Assembly: GCA_025355115.1 (NCBI GenBank)
Contig: JANXLO010000412.1
Coordinates: 1 to 6,269, forward strand
Length of the DNA: 6,269 nt
Direction of reading: 5' to 3'
DNA from: Chthonomonadaceae bacterium
Lineage (GTDB): Bacteria; Armatimonadota; Chthonomonadetes; Chthonomonadales; Chthonomonadaceae
Under the pieces are notes generated by a model. The model saw nothing but the letters and a program-made list of their open reading frames with translations, did no database searches and had not been told where the DNA came from. Position numbers and translations under genes: made by a program. Below are positions 1 to 6,269 of the stretch, piece after piece. Position 1 is the stretch's first letter. Every line of letters begins with the position of its first letter.

Positions 1-1
1 C

Positions 2-544
2 GCTTTCCGACAGGCGCTCGATGTCCTCGACACGCAGGAAGTCACCTTCGGATTTCGTGAGTTCGGCTGGAAGGACAACGCCATTACGCTGAACGGCCTC
101 CCCTTCAGTCCCGTCGCAGTCGCCCCTAAATTCCCGCTTCCGGTCGTCATCGCCTCGACGCAGGACACGGAGCGCGCCCTCACTTCCTTTCGTCGCCTGA
201 AGCAGGCGGGTGTGAATCTGCTCTACCTCGATGCCCCCCACCCCGAACTTCTGCGCATCGCCGACGAAGCGGGCATTTTGATCGTCGAGTCGCCGCGGAA
301 AGAGCTATCGCCAAAGGCCGCCGAGGCAGAACTTCGCGCGCTAATGATAAGGGACAGGCATCACCCCTGCCTGCTCGCCTGGCGACTTCGAGAAGGCAAC
401 GCCCGTCAGATCGCCGCGCTCCATACACTCGACTCCACGCGCTTCTTTCTCCGTGGTGAAGGCGCCGCCACTTCGCTTTACCGCCAGGATGTTGCACAGC
501 CCGACTCCCTCGTGCCTCCCCCTGGCCTGCTCCCCGCTCCGTGA
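2..544 (+). CDS. Degenerate GH2-like (beta-galactosidase/glucuronidase type) TIM-barrel protein, C-terminal part, 5' end outside window
   Basis: An open frame enters from the left edge and ends at TGA 542-544, giving 180 visible residues. The pattern follows the start of a GH2 catalytic barrel: FGFRE (17-21), ITLNGLPF (29-36, family I.LNGKP), LKQAGVN (66-72, family LK..G.NAVR), HPELLRIADEAGILIVE (80-96), RDRHHPCLLAW (117-127, family RDRNHPSii.W) and LDSTR (143-147, family LDpTRPV). Known GH2 enzymes place the acid/base Glu five residues after that Trp, in W..GNE. Here the stretch is WRLREGN, so that position (132) is Gly and a Glu sits one place earlier. The Arg of the NAVR motif is also missing. 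The protein ends about 50 residues later in a Pro-rich tail, so the half of the barrel that carries the nucleophile is absent. I infer a non-catalytic or decaying carbohydrate-binding relative; the N-terminal domains are not visible. It converges with the minus-strand cluster, with 4 bases between the stop codons. Confidence 0.72.
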   Translation, partial: AFRQALDVLDTQEVTFGFREFGWKDNAITLNGLPFSPVAVAPKFPLPVVIASTQDTERALTSFRRLKQAGVNLLYLDAPHPELLRIADEAGILIVESPRKELSPKAAEAELRALMIRDRHHPCLLAWRLREGNARQIAALHTLDSTRFFLRGEGAATSLYRQDVAQPDSLVPPPGLLPAP

Positions 545-573
545 TCAACTACCACCCCTTTACCGGGATCACG
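540..573. repeat. 7-bp perfect inverted repeat spanning the convergent stop codons
   Basis: CGTGATC at 540-546 and its exact complement GATCACG at 567-573 flank a 20-base loop. The structure covers the TGA of the GH2-like gene and the TAG of the minus-strand propeller gene. It is the only dyad I noticed at this convergent junction, where only four bases separate the genes. No T-run follows either arm, so it does not look like a standard intrinsic terminator. It may be a weak bidirectional terminator or 3'-end stabiliser, or it may be chance. Confidence 0.3.
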
Positions 574-1589
574 TAAAACTTGTCATCTATAAATAGGCTC
601 AGTCGTTTTCCATCTGGTGTCCACTGTAGTCCTGCCGCCGTATGAGCGTTTTCATGACCGATCTGGCACATATTCGATCCATCCGCGTTGCTAACCCAAA
701 TAGAACATAATACGGTAGAGGCACCGCTGGAACCTGGAACGAACCTGCGAAGCAGTCGAGTAAAAGGTGAGATCGCCTCTTCCTGAACCATATAGGCTAG
801 CCTGTGAGCGTCGGGGGAGGCTTCGATCTCCTGCGCCCACCTTTCGAACCCAGCCGCATTCGATGTAAGCCCGATGCCCGGCAACTTGATGGAATGCCGC
901 AGCGTGGGTTTAGGATGTGGATTCAAGTCGAAGTCGTTGATTATAAGCGGAGGACTTGTAGGTGCGACTAGCATGTGAAGGTCCGCGGTCACGCCCAGCG
1001 GCCACTCGAATGCGCCTGCGATTGGAGAACTCAAAACATCCGGCCCTTCCATGGAGTGGATGACTGGTATGACACCCGTGTGCATTTTGTTGTATCGGAG
1101 TTCGACCCATCGCTTGCCATCGGGCAACCACAGCACGTAGATGCCTGCGGAAGCCGGCTTACTCCACTTTAACAGCCGCCCTGTTTTCAGATCCACACCG
1201 ATATACTCATTGCTCCCATAGTCCTGTGCAAGCAGCCATTTCCCCCCGGGAGAGCAGCGAGGAAACATCACAATCCCCTTTGCGCCTAATAGAGTGGTCA
1301 GTGACGGCACGAATATACTGGTGCTGTTCCGGGCATCATCATGCCGCAGCACTTGCGTATCCCTGTTTGCAATATTATAAAAGAGCAACTGAGCGTTGTT
1401 GGTCTCCCAGCAATAGCCGTCGTAGTAGCGCGTCCACATTGAAGCATCAGTGCTGTAGGTTGCCAGGACGGTCAGCCGTTCACTCCGCTCGCGCAGGACA
1501 GGAATAGCAGCGAGCAGGCAGGCTACCAATAGCAGAGCGCAACAGCCAAAGAAGCCTTTCGCGCGTTTACTCCGACCGCCAGTCTTCAT
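549..1589 (-). CDS. Membrane-anchored TolB/PD40-type beta-propeller protein (downstream paralogue, 346 aa)
   Basis: I place the start at ATG 1587-1589 (MKTGGRSKRAKG), not at the in-frame ATG eight codons upstream (1611-1613). A strong Shine-Dalgarno (1592-1600) precedes only the internal ATG, and the resulting 346 residues match the 345 of its neighbour. A basic N-terminus (K2 to K11) leads into one hydrophobic segment at about 13-32, so the anchor is probably N-in with the rest outside the cytoplasmic membrane. The body carries WD40-like/PD40 blade motifs: SPGGKWLL (113-120), LPDGKRW (155-161), SPDAHRLAY (258-266), SIWVSNADG (296-304) and WTPDGKRLSLFI (323-334), ending in FYVI. Between them lie GVIPVIHS (172-179), GVTADLHMLVA (199-209) and DFDLNPHP (219-226), which are shared with the neighbour but which I cannot assign to a named family. 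No catalytic motif is visible. TolB-like propellers usually bind proteins or ligands; the partner is unknown. It is likely the last gene of the smc cluster. Confidence 0.8.
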   Translation of the reverse strand: MKTGGRSKRAKGFFGCCALLLVACLLAAIPVLRERSERLTVLATYSTDASMWTRYYDGYCWETNNAQLLFYNIANRDTQVLRHDDARNSTSIFVPSLTTLLGAKGIVMFPRCSPGGKWLLAQDYGSNEYIGVDLKTGRLLKWSKPASAGIYVLWLPDGKRWVELRYNKMHTGVIPVIHSMEGPDVLSSPIAGAFEWPLGVTADLHMLVAPTSPPLIINDFDLNPHPKPTLRHSIKLPGIGLTSNAAGFERWAQEIEASPDAHRLAYMVQEEAISPFTRLLRRFVPGSSGASTVLCSIWVSNADGSNMCQIGHENAHTAAGLQWTPDGKRLSLFIDDKFYVIPVKGW

Positions 1590-1591
1590 TG

Positions 1592-1600
1592 TCCTCTCCT
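1592..1600 (-). promoter_or_regulatory. Shine-Dalgarno that fixes the start of the downstream propeller gene
   Basis: On the minus strand the sequence is AGGAGAGGA, ending two bases before ATG 1587-1589; the AGGAG core sits six bases before that ATG. The alternative ATG at 1611-1613 has only AGGA touching the start codon, too close to work as a ribosome site. The site decides the start and lies inside the 25-base gap after the upstream gene, as expected for a shared transcript. Confidence 0.75.
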
Positions 1601-1614
1601 CATCTGGCGCCATC

Positions 1615-2652
1615 CTACTGCTCGGGCACAGAAATCACATAAAACTGGTTATTGATAAACACGCTCACCCGCTTTCCATCCGGAGTCCACCTGAGATCGC
1701 CCACGTTAAGTGTAGGCTCAGATCCAACCTTCCGCAATTTCGTTCCGTCCGCCTGACTAACCCAGATTGACGTCTCCTCGCTATAAAAGACCCTGATAGT
1801 CGCCCCATACTTTAAGAGAAGACGTGAGATAGACTTCATGTGCCTCTCGTGCACCAGATAGGCAATTCTACGAGCATCCGGTGACGATCGGATTTCCGAT
1901 GTCCAATCTGATAATTCTGCATTACTGGTAGGAGATAATATCCTCGGCAGTTCGATAAAATGCTTCTGCGTCAAATGCGGATGGGGATTAAGGCCATAAT
2001 CGCTGATCATCAATGACTGTCCATATGAAGCGACAAGAGCATGAAGATCGGCAGTCACGCCAATGAAGTGACAATCTGGATCGGGGACTGGTTGGAGTTT
2101 CAAATCGGGATTGCTCAAAGAATGGAGGATAGGAATGACACCCTTTAGTTTGGCTTCATATGCCATCTCTACCCATTGAGTGCCGTTTTGAAGCCAAAAC
2201 GTTCGGTCATGTAAGTGGTTAACGTACTTCATACGACTGATGCGTTTCGTTTTGAGTTCCATGATGGAAGATGTTTGTAAATAAAAATCCTCAGCGAGCA
2301 GCCATTTACCATTAGGAGAGAATTGTGACCGTAAATTACTGGTTAGAGGAAAGGACGTATACATAGATGGAATCAACACTTCAGTTTGGTTTGTGGAGTT
2401 ATCATGCTGGAGCAATTGGAGGTCGCCGTACAAAAATTTCAGGCCCACCTGAGCGTTTGCACTCACCCACGTGTAGTCCTGGTATAAACCGTTCCATTGC
2501 GATGCTGGGGTCGTACTGTAGCTTGCAAGAACAGTCAGGCGGTCACGCCGTATAAGTGCGTAAGGAATTCCGAGGAAGAGTGCAGACAGCAGCAGAACGA
2601 TTATACAGGATCGAAGCGTGGGCCGCTTGCTGGAATGAACTTCCTTTTTCAT
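1615..2652 (-). CDS. Membrane-anchored TolB/PD40-type beta-propeller protein (upstream paralogue, 345 aa)
   Basis: It starts at ATG 2650-2652 behind a good GGGAGG site and stops at TAG 1615-1617. A short basic N-terminus (KK, KR) precedes a single hydrophobic helix at about 15-34, followed by RR. This suggests an N-in anchor with a roughly 310-residue domain outside the cytoplasmic membrane. Blade-like motifs are FSPNGKWLL (111-119), SPDARRIAY (257-265), SIWVSQADG (295-303) and WTPDGKRVSVFI (322-333), ending in FYVI (337-340). These resemble PD40/TolB-type repeats. The second blade reads LQNGTQWVEM, so it has lost the PDGK signature that its neighbour keeps. From 111 to the end the two paralogues align without gaps at about 40% identity by hand count (95 of 235). 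The gene is visibly AT-richer than smc: 38% and 43% GC in two sampled 60-base rows, against 65% in one smc row. It lies 27 bases after smc, probably in the same transcript. Its partner and function are unknown. Confidence 0.8.
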   Translation of the reverse strand: MKKEVHSSKRPTLRSCIIVLLLSALFLGIPYALIRRDRLTVLASYSTTPASQWNGLYQDYTWVSANAQVGLKFLYGDLQLLQHDNSTNQTEVLIPSMYTSFPLTSNLRSQFSPNGKWLLAEDFYLQTSSIMELKTKRISRMKYVNHLHDRTFWLQNGTQWVEMAYEAKLKGVIPILHSLSNPDLKLQPVPDPDCHFIGVTADLHALVASYGQSLMISDYGLNPHPHLTQKHFIELPRILSPTSNAELSDWTSEIRSSPDARRIAYLVHERHMKSISRLLLKYGATIRVFYSEETSIWVSQADGTKLRKVGSEPTLNVGDLRWTPDGKRVSVFINNQFYVISVPEQ

Positions 2653-2657
2653 ACAAA

Positions 2658-2663
2658 CCTCCC
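2658..2663 (-). promoter_or_regulatory. Shine-Dalgarno of the upstream propeller gene
   Basis: The minus-strand GGGAGG lies in the 27-base gap between the smc stop (TAA 2680-2682) and ATG 2650-2652, with 5 bases of spacing from the end of GGGAGG. The gap has no hairpin and no convincing promoter, which fits translation from an smc read-through transcript. Confidence 0.75.
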
Positions 2664-2679
2664 TGTTAAAAGTGCGCCG

Positions 2680-5600
2680 TTATGACGCCAACACGACTGC
2701 CTTCTCCGCCTCAGTGGGCGTTGACTCTTGCGGGACGCGATAGGAGAGAATGCTACTGATGCCTGGCTCGCGCATAGTGACGCCGTACCAGGTTGGAGCC
2801 GCCTCCATAGTGGTGGGGTTATGGGTGATGAGGAGAAATTGACTGCGCTCGCTGAATTCGGCGACGAGTCGAGTGAATTTTTCGACATTTGCTCCGTCCA
2901 GAGGCGCGTCCACCTCATCCAGCAGGACGAACGGACTCGGCTTCACTGCAAGAAAAGCGAACAGCAACGCGGTCGCAGTGAGGGCGCGCTCCCCGCCGGA
3001 GAGCAGCGAGAGGTGCTGCGGCTTTTTTCCGGGAGGCTGCGCGATCACGTCGATTCCGGTCTCCAGGATATCGTCGGGGTTGGTCAGGATAAGCTTGGTG
3101 CTGCCGCCATCGAACAGGCGAACGAACAGCGTCTCGAACTCACGCCGCACAGCCTCAAAGGTCTCCATGAACACGCCGCGAGTGCTGTCGTCGATCTCGG
3201 CAATAGTCGCGAGCAGTGATTCGCGGCCCTTCTCCAGGTCGGCTCGCTGAGTCGTTAGGAACTCCAGCCGCTCCGTCAGCCTCTCGTACTCACCGACTGC
3301 TCCGGTGTTCACCTCTCCCATGCCGCGCAGTTCGCGTCTGAGCCTTCCCACCTCCATGGCGGTATTACGGTCGATCGTCGAGTTCTCCGGTCGGGCGAGC
3401 GCCTCCTCCTTAGTAATCGAGTACTCGTCGCGCAGTCTCTCCAGAGCCTGGGTCAGTTGAACTTCCAGCCGTGCCAGTCTCAGTTCCGTCTCGTGCAGAT
3501 TATGTGTCACTTCGCCGCGGCGCTTAACTATCGCTTTGATGGCGTTGTTCGTCTCGAAGTTCTGCGCCAACATGCCCTGTCTCAGATCGCGTTGCTGAAC
3601 GTACTCTCTCTCCGCCGTCGCGAGACCGCTCACGGCATCGGTTCGCAGCTTCGCAAGACGCTTTAGCTCCGCCTCCGCATCCGCGCCGGAGACGTGCGCC
3701 TGCTTCCTTTGAGCATGCTTCTGCTCAATCTGCTGATCGACGGCAGCCAGGGCGGCGATGTCGGCGGCAAGACTGCGAGTCAGGCCCTCTCGCTTCTCCT
3801 TCAGTCTGCTGACCTCGACTTCAAGAGCAATCGCTCGCAGGCGGCAGGCGTCCCGACGACTCATCAGCGACCGCGTCTGCTCGGTGAGCGTGGCCAGCAT
3901 CTCGTCCGCCGAATCGTTCTCCGTCTGCTCGGTTTCAAGCGCAGAATTCAGCCTTTCCACCTCACCTGTCAGGCCAACTAACTGCGCGGCAACCGCCTCC
4001 CGGCTAGCCTCGCGTTCCGACTGCTCACGCACCAGCCGCAGACGCTCACGCTCCGCCGCCGACCGAGCGCTTTCGGAGGCAGCTATCTCAGCCTGAACGG
4101 TTGCCTCCTGCTGCACCACCTGCCTGCGCTCCGCCTCAAGCTCCTGAATGCACAGAGTGATTTGCTCTATGCGGCCCGTGAGTCTCTCCGTCTCCAATTT
4201 AGCCGCGGGGATGACCGTCTTCAAGTCATCCATCTCCCCCTTGCGCCCGACAAGGTGTGCCCCTTTGCCCTGAAGCGATCCACCGGTGAGAGCGCCGCCG
4301 GGAGTCAGCAGCTCTCCTTCGAGCGTAACGATCTTGCTCCATCCGCTCCCAACGCGCTTAGAGACCGCGATCGCCACCTCCATATCCGCGACTACGATGA
4401 CCCGCCCAAGCAGCATCTGCGCGATTGGAGCGTACTCAGGCGCGAAGCCGACAAGCTCCATGCCGTTGTGAATCGCAGAGTCAATTCCCCACAATGACGA
4501 AACCTCGAACTTGTTACCGGAACGGAGCAACGGCAGAGGCAGGAAAGTGGCGCGGCCTGCACGGTTCTGCTTCAGCCACTGAATCCCCGCCTTCGCTTCG
4601 CCCTCTGTTCGCGTAACGATATCCTGGAGACTGCCACCAAGCGCCACCTCGATGGCAACGCGAAACGGCTCCGGGACTTCGAGAAGATCGACGACTGCGC
4701 GAAAATGGCCTTCCAGTTGCCGACGCTGGACGGCATTCAGAACGGCGCGCACGCCCTGATAGAAGCCCTCGTGATTCTGCTGGAGTTCAGTTAGTGTGGA
4801 AAGACGCGCTGACTGCTCGGCGAGTGTGCGACGCGACGCATCGAGGCTAGCTCGGACAGATATCTGCTCGGTCTGGCTCTGATGCTGCCGCTTCTCCACG
4901 TCGGCCCTCAGTTCAGCGAGTTCGCGGCGAATTTCTGTCCGTTGCTTAAGAGTGGCTGCGGCATCCTCTTCGCGCTGAGAGACTTCCGACAGCGTAGCGA
5001 CAAGGACAAGAGCTTCCCGGTCCATGCGCTCCGATCGCCCTGTCAGTTCAGTGTGGCGCTCGTTCGCCGCCCGCAACGCAGCTTCCTGCGCTGCACGGGC
5101 TTGCAGGCGGCGTGTGCGCTCATTCTGCCTGTCGCCCGCCTGCCTTACTGCCAGTTGAACAGCGGCTTCAAGCTCCGTCAGTGCGGCTTTCTGCGCCCCC
5201 CACTCCTCCCGGCGGCTTTGCTCTTCCGCATCCGCCTCATCGCGATCCTGCTGATCGAGAGCGATGCTGTCCTTCAGCCGTTCCGCTCTCTCCGCGAGTT
5301 CTTTGAGCTCGGCGGCGAACTGCTCTTCGTTTGTGACCGAAGTGCGGCTGCGCTCCGTCATGAGCGTCAACTGACTTTCAGTGCGCTCAACCATGGTCAG
5401 CGCGTTCTGACGGGTCATCTGCGCCGCGTCCATCTCGCCTTCCGTCCGCGCCAGATTCTCGCCGACCTCCGCCGACGCTCGTTCCAGGCGAGCCAGCTCA
5501 GCATCGAATTTCAGCAGAGTGGCCTGATCTTCGTCGCGCTCGATGCGTCCGGCATACAACTCGTAGTCCGACTTCTGCACTTCCGCCGCCAGCAGCCCAA

Positions 5601-6269
5601 CCTCGATCTCGTGTAGGCGCTCCTGAAGAAGCGTGAAGCGCTTGGCCGTCTGCGCCTGCTTCTCCATCGGCTCCCGCTGCGCTTCGAGCTCATGCAGAAT
5701 GTCGCGGACACGGTTCAGGTTTGACTCAGCGCTTTCGAGCTTGCGTAGCGCTTCCCGCTTCTTGACTCGATATTTTTTGATCCCGGCCGCCTCTTCAAAG
5801 AGCTCTCGGCGGTCTTCAGGGCGGGCGGAGAGCACGGCGTCAATCTCGCTCTGGCTTACAAACGCATAGGCTCCCTTGCCCACTCCCGTATCGAGAAACA
5901 GCTCAACGATATCCTTAAGTCGACAGGGTGCGCCGTTGAGCATATACTGGCTCTCACCGGAGCGGTATATACGGCGAGTGACGGTCACCTCCCCGAATTT
6001 GATCGGCAGGGTGCCATCACTGTTGTCGATGGTCAGACGAACCTCTGCCATCCCCAGCGGCTTCCGCCTGTCTGAGCCCGCGAAGATGACGTCCGTCGAG
6101 GCGTTGCCGCGCATTAGCCGGGGATTCTGCTCGCCGAGCACCCAGAGCAGGGCATCGACTATATTTGATTTCCCCGATCCGTTCGGACCCACAATGGCTG
6201 TTAGTCCGCTATCGATGATGATTTCGGTCTTGTCGGCGAATGTTTTGAAGCCTAGGAGCTGAAGTTTCT
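2680..6269 (-). CDS. smc: Chromosome segregation/condensation ATPase SMC (N-terminal few residues outside window)
   Basis: SMC homodimers form ATP-gated rings that compact and resolve the nucleoid by loop extrusion, normally with ScpA and ScpB. About 1195 residues are visible, close to the usual 1150-1200. The frame stays open to the right edge: GTG at 6190-6192 encodes an internal Val just before Walker A, and upstream codons give KLQLLGFKTFADKTEI, the canonical SMC N-terminus. Only a handful of residues are missing. Domains (numbered from the first full codon): Walker A GPNGSGKSN 27-35; Q-loop region FVSQSEID around 136-143; N-terminal coiled coil about 165-490; hinge about 495-665 with GVRAVL, VALGGSLQDIV and the glycine motif GGALTGGS; returning coiled coil about 670-1010; C-terminal head with MGEVN (983-987), signature LSGGERALTA (about 1089), Walker B FVLLDEVDAP with Asp1117/Glu1118, D-loop PLD and H-loop THN (His1149). 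All catalytic elements are present, so the ATPase should be active. A tail of about 20 residues follows the head. It is the first gene of the visible minus-strand cluster; its promoter lies outside the window. Confidence 0.97.
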   Translation of the reverse strand, partial: KLQLLGFKTFADKTEIIIDSGLTAIVGPNGSGKSNIVDALLWVLGEQNPRLMRGNASTDVIFAGSDRRKPLGMAEVRLTIDNSDGTLPIKFGEVTVTRRIYRSGESQYMLNGAPCRLKDIVELFLDTGVGKGAYAFVSQSEIDAVLSARPEDRRELFEEAAGIKKYRVKKREALRKLESAESNLNRVRDILHELEAQREPMEKQAQTAKRFTLLQERLHEIEVGLLAAEVQKSDYELYAGRIERDEDQATLLKFDAELARLERASAEVGENLARTEGEMDAAQMTRQNALTMVERTESQLTLMTERSRTSVTNEEQFAAELKELAERAERLKDSIALDQQDRDEADAEEQSRREEWGAQKAALTELEAAVQLAVRQAGDRQNERTRRLQARAAQEAALRAANERHTELTGRSERMDREALVLVATLSEVSQREEDAAATLKQRTEIRRELAELRADVEKRQHQSQTEQISVRASLDASRRTLAEQSARLSTLTELQQNHEGFYQGVRAVLNAVQRRQLEGHFRAVVDLLEVPEPFRVAIEVALGGSLQDIVTRTEGEAKAGIQWLKQNRAGRATFLPLPLLRSGNKFEVSSLWGIDSAIHNGMELVGFAPEYAPIAQMLLGRVIVVADMEVAIAVSKRVGSGWSKIVTLEGELLTPGGALTGGSLQGKGAHLVGRKGEMDDLKTVIPAAKLETERLTGRIEQITLCIQELEAERRQVVQQEATVQAEIAASESARSAAERERLRLVREQSEREASREAVAAQLVGLTGEVERLNSALETEQTENDSADEMLATLTEQTRSLMSRRDACRLRAIALEVEVSRLKEKREGLTRSLAADIAALAAVDQQIEQKHAQRKQAHVSGADAEAELKRLAKLRTDAVSGLATAEREYVQQRDLRQGMLAQNFETNNAIKAIVKRRGEVTHNLHETELRLARLEVQLTQALERLRDEYSITKEEALARPENSTIDRNTAMEVGRLRRELRGMGEVNTGAVGEYERLTERLEFLTTQRADLEKGRESLLATIAEIDDSTRGVFMETFEAVRREFETLFVRLFDGGSTKLILTNPDDILETGIDVIAQPPGKKPQHLSLLSGGERALTATALLFAFLAVKPSPFVLLDEVDAPLDGANVEKFTRLVAEFSERSQFLLITHNPTTMEAAPTWYGVTMREPGISSILSYRVPQESTPTEAEKAVVLAS

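Noticed and set aside
180..548. A 122-codon minus-strand frame opposite the GH2-like gene
   Set aside because: The Arg/Gly/Ala-rich translation has no fold-like pattern, while the + strand follows GH2 motifs throughout.
1518..1529. A lipobox-like LVAC in the N-terminal hydrophobic segment of the downstream propeller protein
   Set aside because: The Cys is followed by more hydrophobic residues (LLAAIPVL), not a polar mature start, and the paralogue has no Cys at that place. A plain membrane anchor fits better.
1587..1613. The longer start (MAPDEERTM...) of the downstream propeller protein
   Set aside because: Its spacing to any purine-rich ribosome site is too short, it puts acidic residues before the anchor, and the length match with the paralogue favours the internal ATG.
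2653..2700. A possible promoter (TTGGCG, 17 bases, TAACAG) just upstream of the 345-residue propeller gene
   Set aside because: The -10 matches only three of six consensus bases, and it would place the transcript start on top of the ribosome site.
2728..3219. A 163-codon + strand frame antisense to the SMC C-terminal head
   Set aside because: The opposite strand encodes the invariant signature, Walker B and H-loop motifs, so this frame is a shadow.
4882..5616. A 244-codon open frame on the + strand
   Set aside because: It lies wholly antisense to the SMC coiled coil. Coiled-coil genes rich in Glu, Gln, Arg and Ala codons often leave long open antisense frames. The translation shows no recognisable domain and I see no ribosome site.
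1..6269. RNA genes, CRISPR arrays, insertion sequences, attachment sites
   Set aside because: Coding genes fill the window almost end to end, with gaps of 4, 25 and 27 bases. I saw no direct-repeat array, transposase motif, tRNA-like cloverleaf or rRNA sequence.

Overview
The window reads as an ordinary bacterial chromosome segment of moderately high GC. It holds four protein genes and almost no non-coding DNA. One gene on the + strand runs in from the left edge and converges on a three-gene minus-strand cluster that fills the rest. I see no tRNA, rRNA, CRISPR array, insertion sequence or phage gene.

Layout: (1) 2-544, + strand, is the C-terminal part of a degenerate glycoside hydrolase family 2 (GH2)-like protein. 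It stops halfway through the expected TIM barrel and lacks the usual acid/base glutamate. (2) 549-1589 and (3) 1615-2652, - strand, are a tandem pair of paralogues of 346 and 345 residues. Each has one N-terminal membrane anchor followed by a beta-propeller-like domain with TolB/PD40-type repeats. (4) 2680-6269, - strand, is smc, the chromosome condensation ATPase. It is complete except for the last few N-terminal residues, which lie beyond the right edge.

The minus-strand genes are read in the order smc, then the 345-residue paralogue, then the 346-residue paralogue. The gaps are 27 and 25 bases, each gap carries a good Shine-Dalgarno sequence, and no terminator is visible between the genes. 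Co-transcription is likely, but a functional link between SMC and the membrane proteins is only inference. None of the usual smc partners or neighbours (scpA, scpB, ftsY, rnc) lies downstream.

Taxonomy is uncertain. The SMC head, with Q-loop motif SQSEID followed by a RPEDRRELFEEAAGIKKYR-type stretch, resembles from memory SMCs of Armatimonadota and related deep-branching soil lineages. Acidobacteriota are an alternative. This is a weak recollection, not a search result.

I did not find a clear new biological system. The points most worth a second look are the tandem membrane-anchored propeller pair behind smc, whose shared motifs I cannot assign to a named family, and the truncated, apparently catalytically dead GH2-like protein.
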